Shown: positions 1 through 12,800 of the stretch, in pieces
How positions within the stretch are numbered: the stretch's first letter is position 1
How the letters are laid out: every line of letters starts with the position of its first letter
Origin: Xylocopa sonorina
Lineage: Eukaryota; Arthropoda; Insecta; Hymenoptera; Apidae
Assembly: GCF_050948175.1 (NCBI RefSeq)
Contig: NW_027490093.1
Span: 3,782,001-3,846,000 of the forward strand
Length of the DNA: 64,000 nucleotides
Direction: 5' to 3'
Notes under the pieces: generated by a model
The model's database searches: none
Told to the model about the DNA's origin: nothing
What the model saw: only the letters and a program-made list of their open reading frames with translations
Program-made: the position numbers and the translations under genes

Positions 1-1170
1 TGTGTCAAGTCACAAAACATAGAAATGGGATGCGATATCGCGTTTTAAGAAGCATTAGAACTCTCTTGCTTCGATACGTAGACTTCTGGAAGCGCTATTT
101 CCTAGCGAGGAAGGGTGTCATTTACATTCTTTTGAAGTGTGGACGAGGTATGCATAACACTTCGCAACGAATATTATATCTTATAATGAAACATAGAAAT
201 GGGATGCTGTATACCGTTTTATGAAGCATGAGAACTCTATTGCTTCGATACGTGGACATCTGGAAACACTATTTCCCAGCAAGCAAGTGTGACATTTACA
301 TTCCTTTGACGTGCAGACGACGTATACATAACACTTCGCAACGAATATTATATCTTATCATGAAACATAGAAATGAGATGCGTTATCGTGTTTTAGGAAG
401 CATTAGAACTCTATTGCTTCGATACGTAAATATCTGGAAACGCATTTCCTAGCAAGGATGTGTACCATTTACATTCTTTTCAATTGTAGACGAGGAATAC
501 ATAACACTTCGCAATGTATATTATTTCCTCTCATGAAACGTAGAATTGAGCTGCGATATCGCGTTTTACGAAGCATGACAACTCTATTGCTTCGATATTT
601 ATTCATCTGGAAACTCTACTTCTTAGTAAGGAAGTGTGGCATTTACATTCTTTTGAAGTGTGGACGAGGTATACACAACACTTCGCAATGAATATTATAT
701 CATATCATGAAAAATCAAAATGAGATGCGATATCGCGTTTTAAGAAGCGTTACAACTCTATTGCTTCGCTACGTAGACATCTGGAAACGCTATTTCCTAG
801 CAAGCAAGTGTGGCATTTACATTCGTTTGGAGTGCGGACGAGGTGTACATAACACATCGCAACGAATACTGTATCTTATCACGAAACATAGAAATGAGAT
901 TCGGTATCGCGTTTTAAGCAGCATTAGAAATCTATTGCTTCGAAACGTGGACATCTGGAAACGCTATACCCTAGCAGGGATGTGTGGCATTTGCATTCTT
1001 TTGAAGTGTAGATGAGGTATACATAACACTTCGCAATGAATATTATATCTTATAATGGAACATAGAAATGTGATGCGATATCGCGTTTTGAGAAGCAATA
1101 GAACTCTAATGCTTCGATACGTAGACATCTGGAAACGCTGTTTCCCAGCAAGGAAGTGTGCCACTTACAT
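1..1170 (+). repeat. Divergent satellite subfamily at left end
   Basis: The first six to seven monomers share variants rare elsewhere in the window: catctggaaacgc instead of catctgcaaacgc, gtgtggcatttac instead of gtgtcgcatttac, and gaagtgtagacgagg or gtggacgagg followed by taacacttcgcaa. From about 1,200 onward the catctgcaaacgc and gtgtcgcatt forms take over. This looks like a local subfamily with its own homogenisation history, possibly continuing left of the window. Several monomers here have caatga changed to caacga, so the + strand frame stays open across monomer borders. That explains the run of short open frames between 30 and 1,015; nothing else supports coding. Confidence 0.75.
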
Positions 1171-2539
1171 TCTTTTGAAGTGAATAGGAGGTATACATAA
1201 CACACCACAATGAATATTATATCTTATCATGAAACATAGAAATGAGATGTGATATCGCGATTTAAGAAGCATTAGAAATCTATTGCTACGATACGTAGAC
1301 ATCTGCAAACGCTATTTCCTAGCAAGGAAGTGTCCCATTTACATTCATTTGAATGAATACGAGGTATACATGACACTTCGCAATGAATATTATATCTCAT
1401 CATGAAACATAGAACTGAGATGCGAAGTCTCGTCTTAAGAAGCATTAGAACCCTATTGATTCTATACGTAGGCATCTGTAAACGCTATTTCCTAGCAAGG
1501 AAGTGTCGCATTTACATTCTTTTGAAGTAAATACGAGTTATACATGACACTTCGTAATGAATATTATATCTCATCATGACACATAGAAATGAGATGCGAT
1601 ATCGCGATTTAAGGAGCATTATAACTCTATTGCTATGATACGTAGACATCTGCAAACGCTATTTCCTAGCAAGCAAGTGTCGCATCTACATTCCTGTGAA
1701 GTGAATACGAGGTATACATGACACTCCGCAATGAATATTATATCTTATCATGGAACATAAAAATGAGATGCAATATCCCGTTTTGAGAAGCATTGGAACT
1801 CTAATGCTACGATACGTAGATATCTGCAAACGCTATTTCCTAGCATGGAAGTGTCGCATTTACATACTTTTGATGTGATACGAGGTATGCATAACACTGC
1901 ACAATGAATGTTATATCTTATCATGAAGCATAGAAATGAGATGCGATATTGCGTTTTGAGAAGCATTAGAACTCTATTGCTTCGAAACGTAGATATCCGC
2001 AAACGCAACTCCCTAGCACGGGAGTGTCGCACTTACATTCATTTATTGTGTATCCGAGATATGCATGACACTTCGCAATGAATATTATATCTCATCATGA
2101 AACATAGAACTGAGATGCGAAGTCTCGTCTTAAGAAGCATTAGAACCCTATTGTTTCTATACGTAGGCATCTGGAAACGCTATTTCCTAGCAAGCAAGTG
2201 TCGCATTTACATTCTTTTGAAGTGTAGAAGAGGAATACATAACACTTCGTAACGGATATAATATCTTATCATGACACATAGAAATGAGATGCGATATCGC
2301 GTTTTAAGAAGCCATAGAACTCTATTGCTTTGATACGCAGACATCTGCAATCGCTATTTCCTAGCAAGGATGTGCCGCATTTACATTCATTTGAAGTGTA
2401 TGCGAGGTATACATGACACTTCGCAATGAATATTACATCTTATCATGGTATATAGGAATGAGATGCGATATCTCTTTTTAAGAAGCATTAGCACCCTATT
2501 GCTTCGATATGTAGACATCTGCAAACGCTATTTCATAGC

Positions 2540-2887
2540 AAGGAAGTGTTGCATTTGCATTCATATTAAGTGTATGCGAGGTATACATGACACTTCGCAA
2601 TGAATACTAAATCTTGTCATGAGATATAGAAGTGACATGCGATATCGAGATTTAAGAAGCATTAGAACCCTATTGCTACAATACGTAGACTTCTGCCAAC
2701 GCTATTTCCTAGCAAGGAAGTGTTGCATTTGCATTCAAATTAAGTGTATGCGAGGTATACATGACACTTCGCAATGAATACTAAATCTTGTCATGAGATA
2801 TAGAAGTGACATGCGATATCGAGATTTAAGAAGCATTAGAACCCTATTGCTACAATACGTAGACTTCTGCCAACGCTATTTCCTAGC
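2540..2887 (+). repeat. Recent one-monomer tandem duplication
   Basis: Two adjacent monomers (2,540-2,713 and 2,714-2,887) appear identical by eye except for one base (ttcatatt versus ttcaaatt). They share private variants such as tgttgcatttgc, gaatactaaatcttgtcatg, agaagtgacatgcg, atcgagattt and gctacaatacgtagacttctgcc. The copies are 174 bp apart. Adjacent near-identity amid divergent neighbours indicates a recent single-unit duplication, as expected from unequal exchange or replication slippage. Confidence 0.85.
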
Positions 2888-3582
2888 AAGGAAGTGTCGC
2901 ATTTACATTCAATTGAAGTGTATGCGAGGTATACAAGGCATTTCGCAATGAATATAACATCTTACCATGAAACATAGAAATGAGATGCAATATCCCGTTT
3001 TGAGAAGCATTAGAACTGTAATGCTACGATACGTAGATATCTGCAAACGCTATTTCCTAGCATGGAAGTGTCGCATTTACATACTTTTGATGTGATACGA
3101 GGTATGCATAACACTGCACAATGAATGTTATATCTTATCATGAAGCATAGAAATGAGATGCGATATGGCGTTATAAGGTGCATTAGAACTCTAATGCTAC
3201 GATACGTAGACATCTGCCAACGCTATTTCCTAGCAAGGAAGTGTCCCATTTACATTCATTTGAAGTGTATGCGAGGTACACATGACACTTCGCAATGAAT
3301 ACTATATCTTGTCATGAGACATAGAAATGAGATGCGATATCGCGATTTAACAAGCATTAGAGCTCTATTGCTTCGATACATAGACATCTGCAAACGCTAT
3401 TTCCTAGCTGGGAAGTGTCGCATTTACATTCATTTGATGTGTAGACTAGATATACATAACGCGGCACAATGAATATTATATCTTATCACGAAACATAGAA
3501 ATGAAATGCGATATCCCGTTTTAAGAAGCATTAGAACTCTATTGCTTCGATACGTAGACATCTGCCGACGCTACTTCCTAGC

Positions 3583-3600
3583 AAGGAAGTGTCGCATTTA
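3583..3600. repeat. Monomer hairpin ACTTCCT-AGCA-AGGAAGT (example copy)
   Basis: The arms acttcct and aggaagt are perfectly complementary around a 4-base agca loop. In the majority monomer (atttcctagcaaggaagt) the arms are 5 bp (ttcct/aggaa); ctacttcc variants such as this one extend to 7 bp. The element lies about 25 bp after the cgatacgtag dyad and is among the best kept parts of the unit. Structure formation is inference. Confidence 0.65.
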
Positions 3601-4420
3601 CATTCTCTTGAAAAGAATACGAGGTATACATGACACTTCGCAATGAATATTATAACTTATCATGAAACATAGAAATGAGATGCGATATTGCGATTTAAGA
3701 AGCAGTAGATCTCTATTGCTTCGATACGTAGACATCTGCCAACGCTATTTCCTAGCAAGGAAGTGTCGCATTTACATTCATTTGAAGTGTATGCGAGGTA
3801 TACAAGACACTTCGCAATAAATATTGTATCTTATCATGAAACATAGAAATGAGATGCGATATCGCGTTTTATGAAGAATTAGAACCCTATTGCTACGATA
3901 CATAGACATCTGCAAACGCTATTGCCTAGCAAGGAAGTGACGCATTAGAATTCTTTTGAAGTGAATACGAGGTATACATGACACTTCGCAATGAATATTG
4001 TATCTTATCATGAAACATACAAATGAGATGCGTTATCGTGTTTTAAGAAGCATTAGAACTCTATTGCTTCGATACGTAGACATCTCCAAACGTTATTTCC
4101 TAGCAAGGGAGTGTCGCATTTACATTCATTTGAAGTATATGCGAGGTATACATGACACTTCGCAATGATTATTATTGATTATCATGAAACATAGAATTGA
4201 GATGCGATATCGCGTTTGGGAAGCATTAGAACACTAATGCTACGATACGTAGACATCTGCAAACGCTATTTCCTAGCAAGGGAGTGACGCAATTACGTTC
4301 GTTTGAAGTGAATACGAGGTGCACATGACACTTCGCAATGAATATTATATCTTATCATGAAACATAGATATGAGATGCGATATCACGTTTGAAGAAGCGT
4401 TAGAAGTCTACTGCTACAAT

Positions 4421-5134
4421 ACGTAGACATCTGCCAACGCAATTTCCTAGCAAGGAAGTGTCGCATTTACATTCTTTTGAAGCGAATACGAGGTATACAT
4501 AACACTGCACAATGAATATTATATCTTATCATGAAACATGGAAATGAGATGCGATATCGCGATTTAAGCAGCATTAGAAAACTATTGCTTCGATACGTAG
4601 ACACCTGCAAACGCTACTTCCTAGCAAGGAAGTGTAGCATTTACAATCTTTTGAAGTGAATACGAGGTATACAAGACACTTGGCAATTAATATTGTATCT
4701 TATCATGAAACATAGAAATGAGATGCGATGTCGCGTTTTAAGAAGCATTAGAACTCTACTGCTACGATACGTAGACATCTGCAGACGCTATTTCCTAGCA
4801 AGAAAGTGTCGCATTTACATTCTTCTAAGGTGAATATAAGGTATACATAGCACTCCACAATAAATAATATATCTTAATGTGAAACATAGAAATGAGATGC
4901 AATATCGCGTTTTAAGAAGCATTAGAACTCTAATGCTACGATACGTAGACATCTGCCAACGCAATTTCCTAGCAAGGAAGTGTCGCATTTACATTCTTTT
5001 GAAGCGAATACGAGGTATACATAACACTGCACAATGAATATTATATCTTATCATGAAACATGGAAATGAGATGCGATATCGCGATTTAAGCAGCATTAGA
5101 AAACTATTGCTTCGATACGTAGACACCTGCAAAC
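4421..5134 (+). repeat. Paired near-identical monomers 522 bp apart
   Basis: About 190 bp at 4,421-4,612 recurs at 4,943-5,134, an offset of 522 bp or three monomers. Shared private variants are ctgccaacgcaatttcc, gaagcgaatacgagg, ctgcacaatg, aacatggaaatg, ttaagcagcattagaaaac and gacacctgcaaacgct. The monomers lying between and after the two copies do not match, so the conserved part is shorter than the three-monomer offset. This may be a short gene-conversion tract or the remains of an older three-monomer duplication. Confidence 0.7.
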
Positions 5135-6639
5135 GCTATTTCCTAGCCAGGAAGTGTCGCATTTACATTCTTTTGAGTTGAATACGAGGTATACTTGACA
5201 CTTCACAATGAATATTATATATTATCATGAAACATAGTAGTGACATGCGATATCGCGATTTAAGAAGCATTACAAACCCATTGCTTCGATACGTAGACAT
5301 CTGCAAACGCTATTTCCTAGCAAGGAAGTGTCGCATTTACATTCATTTAAAGTGAATCCAAGGTATACATGACACATCGCAATTAATACTATATCTTATC
5401 ATGAAACATAGAAATGAGATGCGATATCGCGAATTAGGAAGCATTAGAACTCTATTGCTTCTATACGTGGATATCTGGAAATGTTATTTCCTAGAAAGGA
5501 AGTGTCGCATTTACATTCATTTAAAGTGTGGACGAGGAATACATAACAATTCGCAATGAATATTATATATTATCGTGAGACATAGAAATGCGATGCGATG
5601 TCACGTTTTAGGAAGCATTAGAACTCTATTGCTTCGAGACGTAGATATCTGCAAACGCTATTTCCTAGGTAGGAAGTGTGGCATTTACATTCATTTAAAG
5701 TCTAGACGAGGAATACGTAACACTTCGCAATGAATATTATATATTACCATAAGACATAGAAATGATATGCGATTTCTCGTTTTAAGAAGCATTAGAACTC
5801 TATTGCTTCGATACGGAGACATCTGCGATCGCTATTTCCTAGCGAGGAAAGGTCGCATTTACATTCTTTTGTAGTAAGTACGAGGTATACATACCACTGC
5901 ACAATGAATATTATATCTTATCATGAGACCTAGAAATGAGATGTAATATCGCGTTTTACGAAGCACTAGAAAAATATTGTTTCGATACGTAGACATCTGG
6001 AAACGCAATTTCCTAGCAAGGAAGTGTCACATTTACATTCATTTGAAGTGTATGCGAGGTATACGTAACACTTCGCAATGAATGTTATATCTTATCATGA
6101 AACATAGGAATGAGATGCGACACCTCGTTTTAAGAAGCATTAGAACTCTATTGCTACGATACGTAGACATCAGCAAACTCTATTTCCTAGCAAGGAAGTG
6201 TCGCATTTACATTCATTTGAAGTGTATGCGAGGTATACATAACACTTCGCAATGAATATTATATGTTGTCATGAAACATAGAAATGAGATGCGATATCTC
6301 GTTTTAAGAAGCATTATAACACGCTTGCTACGATACGTAGACATCTGCAAACTCTATTTCCTAGCATGGAAGTATCGCATTTACATTCATTTGAAGTGAA
6401 TACGAGGAATACATGAAACTTCGCAATGAATATTATATCTTACCATGAAACATAGAAATGTGATATGATATCACGTTTTAAGAAGCATTAGAACTCTATT
6501 GCTACGATGCGTAGACATCTGCAAACGTTATTTGCTAGCAAGGATGTGTCGCATTTACAGACATTTGAAGTGTATGCGATGTATACGTGACACTTCGCAA
6601 TAAATATTATATCTTATCATGAAACATAGAAATGAGATG

Positions 6640-7440
6640 CGATATCGCGTTTTGAGATGCAATAGAAATATAATGCTACGATACGCAGAAATCTGCAAAC
6701 GCTATTTCCTAGCAAGGAAGTGTCGCATTAACATTCTTTTGAAGTGTATGCGAGGTATACATAACACTTCGCAATGAATATTATATGTTGTCACGAAACA
6801 TAGAAATGAGATGCGATATCTCGTTTTAAGAAGCATTATAACACGCTTGCTACGATACGTAGACATCTGCAAACTCTATTTCCTAGCAAGGAAGTGTCGC
6901 ATTTACATTCTTTTGAAGTGAATGCGAGGTATACATGACACTTCGCAATTAATATTATATCTTATCATGAAACATGGAAATGAGATGCGATATCCCGTTT
7001 CAAGAAGCATTAGAACTCTATTGCTTCGATACGTAGACATCTGCAATCGCTACTTCCTAGCAAGGAACTGTCGCATTTACATTCATTTGAAGTGTATGCG
7101 AGGTATACATAACACTTCGCAATGAATATTATATCTTATCGTGAAACATAGATATGAGATGCGGTATCGCGTTTTGAGATGCAATAGAAATATAATGCTA
7201 CGATACGCAGAAATCTGCAAACGCTATTTCCTAGCAAGGAAGTGTCGCATTAACATTCTTTTGAAGTGTATGCGAGGTATACATAACACTTCGCAAAGAA
7301 TATTATATGTTGTCACGAAACATAGAAATGAGATGCGATATCTCGTTTTAAGAAGAATTATAACATGCTTGCTACGATACGTAGACATCTGCAAACTCTA
7401 TTTCCTAGCAAGGAAGTGTTGCATTTACATTCATTTGAAG
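6640..7440 (+). repeat. Three-monomer (522-bp) local duplication
   Basis: The stretch from gcgttttgagatgcaatag through gcattaacattc, ttatatgttgtcacg and tataacacgcttgct to aactctatttcc begins near 6,642 and again near 7,164, with only a few mismatches. The markers tttgagatgc at 6,651 and 7,173 are 522 bp apart, exactly three monomers. The two monomer variants involved (gagatgcaatagaaat and ttgtcat...tataacacgcttg) recur many times in the homogenised core between 16 and 43 kb, so this may be close to the source lineage of that core. Confidence 0.75.
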
Positions 7441-9900
7441 TGAATACGAGGAATACATGAAACTTCGAAATGAATATTAGATCTTATCATGAAACATAGA
7501 AATGAGATTCGATATCGCGTTTTGAGAAGCATTAGAACTCTATTGCTACGATACGTAGACATCTACAAACGCTATTTCCTAGCAAGGAAGTGTCGCATTT
7601 ACATTCTTTTGAGGTGAATACGAGGTATACATAACACTCCACAATGAATATTATATCTTATCGTGAAACATGGATATGAGATTCGATCTTGCGATATAAG
7701 AAGCATTAGAACTCTATTGCTACGATACGTAGACATCTGCAAACGCTATTTCCTAGCAAAGAAGTGTCGCATTTACATTCTTTTGAAGTGAATGCGAGGT
7801 ATACATGACACTTCGCAATTAATATTATATCTTATCATGAAACATGGAAATGTTATGCGATATCGCGTTTTAAGAAGCATTAGAACACTATTGCTACGAT
7901 ACGTATACATATGGAGACCCTATTTCCTAGCAAGGAAGTGTCGCATTCACATTCTTCTGAACTGAATACGAGGTATTCTTAACACTTCACAATGAAAATT
8001 ATATCTTATAATGAAACATAGAAATGAGATGCGATATCGCGTTTTAAGTAGCATCAGAACTCTATTGCTACGATACGTAGACATCTGCAAACGCTATTTC
8101 CAAGAGAGGAAGTGTCGCATTTACATACATTTGAAGTGAATACGAGGTATACATGACACTTCGCAATGGATATTATATCTTATCATGAAACATAGAAATG
8201 AGAATCGATATCGCGTATTAAGAAGCATTAGAACTCTATTACTTCGATACGTAGACATCTGCAAACGCTATTTAATAGCAAGGAAGTGTCGGATTTACAT
8301 TCTTTTGAAGTGAATACGAGGCATACATGACACGTCGCAATGAATAATATAACTTATCATGGCACATAGAAACGAAATGCGATATCTCGTTTTAGGAAGC
8401 ATTAGAACTCTATTGCTTCGATACGTAGACATCTGCAAACGCTACTTCCTAGCAAGGAAGTGTCGCATTCACATCCATTTGAAGTGTAGACGAGGAATAC
8501 ATAGCACTTCGCAATGAATATTATATCTTATCACGGAACATAGAAATCGTATGCGATGTCGCGATTTATGAAGCATTAGAACTGTATTGCTTCGATACGT
8601 AGACATCTGGAAACGCGATTTCCAAGAAAGGAAGTGTCCCATTTACATTCAATTGAAGTGTAGACGTGGAGTACATAACACTTCGCAATGAATACTATAT
8701 CTTATAACAAGACATAGAAATGAGATGCGATATCGCGTTTTAAGAAGCATTAGAATTCTGTTGCTACGATACGTAGACATCTGCAAACGCTATTTCCCAG
8801 CAAGGAAGTGCCGCATTTACATTCTTCTGAAGTGAATACGAGGCATACATAATACTTCACTACGGATATTATATCTTATCATGAAACATAGAAATGAGAT
8901 GCGATATTGCGATTTCAGAAGCATTAGAATCCTATTCCTCGACACGCAGACATCTGCAAACGCTACTTCCTAGCATGGAAGTGTCGCACTTACATTTTTT
9001 TGAAAGGAATACGTGGTATGCATGACACTTGGCAGTGAATATTACATCTTATCACGAAACATAGAAATGAGATGCGATATCGCTTTTTAAGAAGCGTTAG
9101 AACGCTACTGCTACGATACGTAGACATCTGCAAACGCTATTTCATAGAAAGGATGCGCCGCACTCGTATTCTTTTGAAGTGAATAGAGGTATACATAACA
9201 CTCCACATCGAATATTATTTCTTATCACGAAACATAGAAATGAGATGAGATATGGCTATTTAAGAAGCATTAGAACACTATTGCTTCGATACGTAGACAT
9301 CTGCAAACGTAACTTCCCAGCAAGGAAGTGTCGCGTTTACATTCATTTGAAGTGTATGCGAGGTATACATATCACTGCACAATGAATATTATATCTTATC
9401 ATGAAACATAGAAATGAGATGCGATATCGCGTTTTAAGAAGCATTAGAAATCTATTTCTTCGATACGTAGACATCTGCAAACGCTATTTCCTAACAAGGA
9501 AGTGTCTCATTTACATTCATTTGAAGTGTATGCGAGGTATTAATGACACTTCGCAATGAATATTATATCTTATCATGAAACATAGAAATGAGATGCGATA
9601 TCGCGATTTAAGAAGCATTAGGGCTCCAATGCTACGATACGTAGACATCTGCAAACGCTATTTCTTAGCAAGGAACTGTGGCATTTACATTCTTTTGATG
9701 TGAATACGAGGTGTACATCACACACCACAATGAATATAATATCTTATCATGAAACATAGGATTGAGATGCGATATCACGATTTAAAAAGCATTAGAACCC
9801 TATTGCTGCGAAACGTAGATATCTGGGAACGACAGTTAACAGAAAGGAAGTGTCGCATTTACATTCTTTTGAAGTGAATACGAGGTATACATAAAACTCC

Positions 9901-9980
9901 ACAATGAATATTACATCTTATCACGATACAGAAATGGGATGCGATTTCGCGAATCGAATGCGAGATAAACATAACACTCC
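9901..9980 (+). repeat. 80-bp monomer remnant (94-bp internal deletion)
   Basis: The marker acaatgaata occurs at 9,901 and again at 9,981, only 80 bp later instead of 174. The sequence jumps from gcgatttcgcg straight to aatcgaatgcgag, missing the end of one monomer and the start of the next, including the cgatacgtag dyad and the ttcctagcaaggaa hairpin. It is the shortest unit I noticed in the array and shows that internal deletions off the 174-bp register do occur. Confidence 0.85.
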
Positions 9981-10730
9981 ACAATGAATATTATATCTTA
10001 TCACGAAACATAGAAATGAGATGCGATATCGCGTTTTAAGTAGCTTTAGAACCCTATTTCTTCGATACTGAGACATTTGCATTCACTATTTCCTAGCAAG
10101 GAAGATTCGCATTTACATTCTTTTGAAGCGAATACGAGGTATACATAACACTCCAAAATGAATATTATATCTTATCATGAAACATAGAAATGAGATGCGA
10201 TATGACGATTTAAGAAGCATTAGAACTCTATTGCTTCGATACGCAGACATCTGCAAACGCTATTTCCAAGCAAGGAAGTGTCGTATTTACATTCTTAGGA
10301 AGTGTAGACGAGGTATACATAACACTCCACAATGAATACTATATCTTATCATGAAGCATAGAAATGAGGAGCGATTTCCCGTTTTAAGAAGCATTAGAAC
10401 TCTATTGCTTCGATGCGTAGACATGTGCCATCGCTACTTCCAAGCAAGGAAGTGTCGCATTGACATTCATATGAAGTGTATGCGAGGTATTGAAGACACT
10501 TCTCAATGAAGATTATATCTTATCATGAAACATAGATGAGTTGCGATATCGCGTTCTAAAAGGAATAGGACTCTAATGCTACGATACGTAGACATCTGCA
10601 AACGAAATATCCTAGCAAGGCAGAGTCGCATTTACATTCTATTGAACTGAATACGAGGTATACATAACACTACACAATGAATATTATATCTTATCATAAA
10701 ACGTAGAAATGAGATGCGATATCGCGATTT

Positions 10731-12498
10731 AAGAAGCATTAGAACTCTATTGCTACGATACGTAGATATCTGCAAACGCTATTTCCTAGCAAGGAAGTGT
10801 CGTATTTACATGCTTTTGGAGAGAATACGAAGTATACATGACACTCCGCAATGAGTATTATATCTTATCCTAATACAGAAATGAGGTGCTATATCTCGTT
10901 TTAAGAGGCATTAGAACCCTATTGCTACGATACGTAGACATCTGCAAACGCTATTTCCAAGCAAGGAAGTGTCGCATTTACATTCATTTGAAGTGTAGAC
11001 GAGATATACATAACACTGCACAATGAATATTATATTTTATCATGAAACGTGGAAGTGAGATGCGATATCGCGATTTATGATGCATTGGAACTCTATTGCT
11101 TCGATACGTAGACATCAGCAAACGCTATTTCCAAGCAAGGAAGTGAAGCATTTACATTAATTTGAAGTGTATGCGAGGTATACAAGAAACTTCGCAATGA
11201 ATATTATATCATGTCATGAAACATAGAAATGAGATGCGATATCTCGTTTTAAGAAGCATTAGAACTCCGTTGCTTCGATACGTAGACATCTGCCAACGCT
11301 ATTTCCTAGCAAGGAAGAGTCGCATTTACATTCATTTGAAGTGAATACGAGGAATACATAACACCGCACAATGAATACTATGTCTTATAGTGAGATTACG
11401 AAATGAGATGCTATATCGCGATTTGAGAAGCATTAGAAACCCATTAATATGATACGTAGACATCTGCCATCGCTATATCCTAACAAGGAAGTGTCGCATT
11501 TACAATCATTTGAAGTGTATGCGAGGTATACATGACACTTCGCAACGAATGTTATATCTTATCCTAAAACATAGAGATGAGATGCGATATCGCGTTTTAA
11601 GAAGCATTAGAACTCTATTGCTACGATACGTAGATATCTGCAAACGCTATTTCCTAGCAAGGAAGTGTCGTATTTACATTCTTTTGGAGAGAATACGAAG
11701 TATACATGACACTCCGCAATGAGTATTATATCTTATCCTAATACAGAAATGAGGTGCTATATCTCGTTTTAAGAGGCATTAGAACCCTATTGCTACGATA
11801 CGTAGACATCTGCAAACGCTATTTCCAAGCAAGGAAGTGTCGCATTTACATTCATTTGAAGTGTAGACGAGATATACATAACACTGCACAATGAATATTA
11901 TATTTTATCATGAAACGTGGAAGTGAGATGCGATATCGCGATTTATGATGCATTGGAACTCTATTGCTTCGATACGTAGACATCAGCAAACGCTATTTCC
12001 AAGCAAGGAAGTGAAGCATTTACATTAATTTGAAGTGTATGCGAGGTATACAAGAAACTTCGCAATGAATATTATATCATGTCATGAAACATAGAAATGA
12101 GATGCGATATCTCGTTTTAAGAAGCATTAGAACTCCGTTGCTTCGATACGTAGACATCTGCCAACGCTATTTCCTAGCAAGGAAGAGTCGCATTTACATT
12201 CATTTGAAGTGAATACGAGGAATACATAACACCGCACAATGAATACTATGTCTTATAGTGAGATTACGAAATGAGATGCTATATCGCGATTTGAGAAGCA
12301 TTAGAAACCCATTAATATGATACGTAGACATCTGCCATCGCTATATCCTAACAAGGAAGTGTCGCATTTACAATCATTTGAAGTGTATGCGAGGTATACA
12401 TGACACTTCGCAACGAATGTTATATCTTATCCTAAAACATAGAGATGAGATGCGATATCGCGTTTTAAGAAGCATTAGAACTCTATTGCTACGATACG
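10731..12498 (+). repeat. 868-bp five-monomer unit, two tandem copies
   Basis: Copy one is about 10,731-11,598 and copy two about 11,599-12,498. The marker cgtatttaca sits at 10,801 and 11,669, an offset of 868 bp, which is five monomers less 2 bp. The 2-bp deficit fits the shortened tatcctaatacagaaatg present in each copy. Shared private variants include ggagagaatacgaagtat, gtgctatatctcg, aagtgaagcatttac, gtcttatagtgagattacg and cattaatatgatacg. By eye the copies differ by very few bases, so the duplication is young relative to its surroundings. Confidence 0.88.
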
Positions 12499-12720
12499 TA
12501 GACATCTGCAAACACTACTTCCTAGCAATGAAATGTCGCATTTACATTCTTTTGAAGTGAATACGTGGTATACATGACACTTCGCAATGAATATTATATC
12601 TTATCATGAGACATAGATGTGAGATGCGATATCACGTCTTAAGAAGCATTAGAATTCTATTGTTTCGATACGTAGACATGTGGAAACGCTATTTCTTTGG
12701 AAGGAATTGTCGCATTTACA

Positions 12721-12800
12721 TTCTCTTCAAATGAATACGAGGTATACATGAACTTTCGCATATGACGATTTAAGAAGCATCAGAACTCTATTGCTTCGAT
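12721..12800 (+). repeat. Monomer with 43-bp internal deletion
   Basis: Around 12,758 the sequence goes from gaactttcgca directly to tatgacgatttaag. The usual AT-rich segment between the cttcgcaatg block and the gcgatatgacg block is missing, a loss of about 43 bp when counted against the majority monomer. Short microhomology (gca/gcga) at the join suggests a deletion by slippage. The AT-rich block is otherwise kept in nearly every copy. Confidence 0.7.

Larger units (their letters stand above)
1171..10730 (+). repeat. Divergent monomeric satellite stretch
   Basis: About 55 monomers, each with its own set of substitutions, and no long shared block beyond a few local duplications listed separately. 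Related but separated monomers can be paired: the block starting caatatcccg at 1,771 and 2,988 (1,217 bp apart, seven monomers minus one base), and agaactgaga at 1,411 and 2,106 (695 bp apart, four monomers minus one base). The stretch contains no gene or unique sequence that I can see. Confidence 0.85.

Noticed and set aside
30..1015. Four consecutive + strand open frames of 64-102 codons that could look like a small gene cluster
   Set aside because: They are phase-locked translations of the satellite with period 58 codons. They lack independent sequence, and they end wherever the usual caatga or gaagtga stop is intact.
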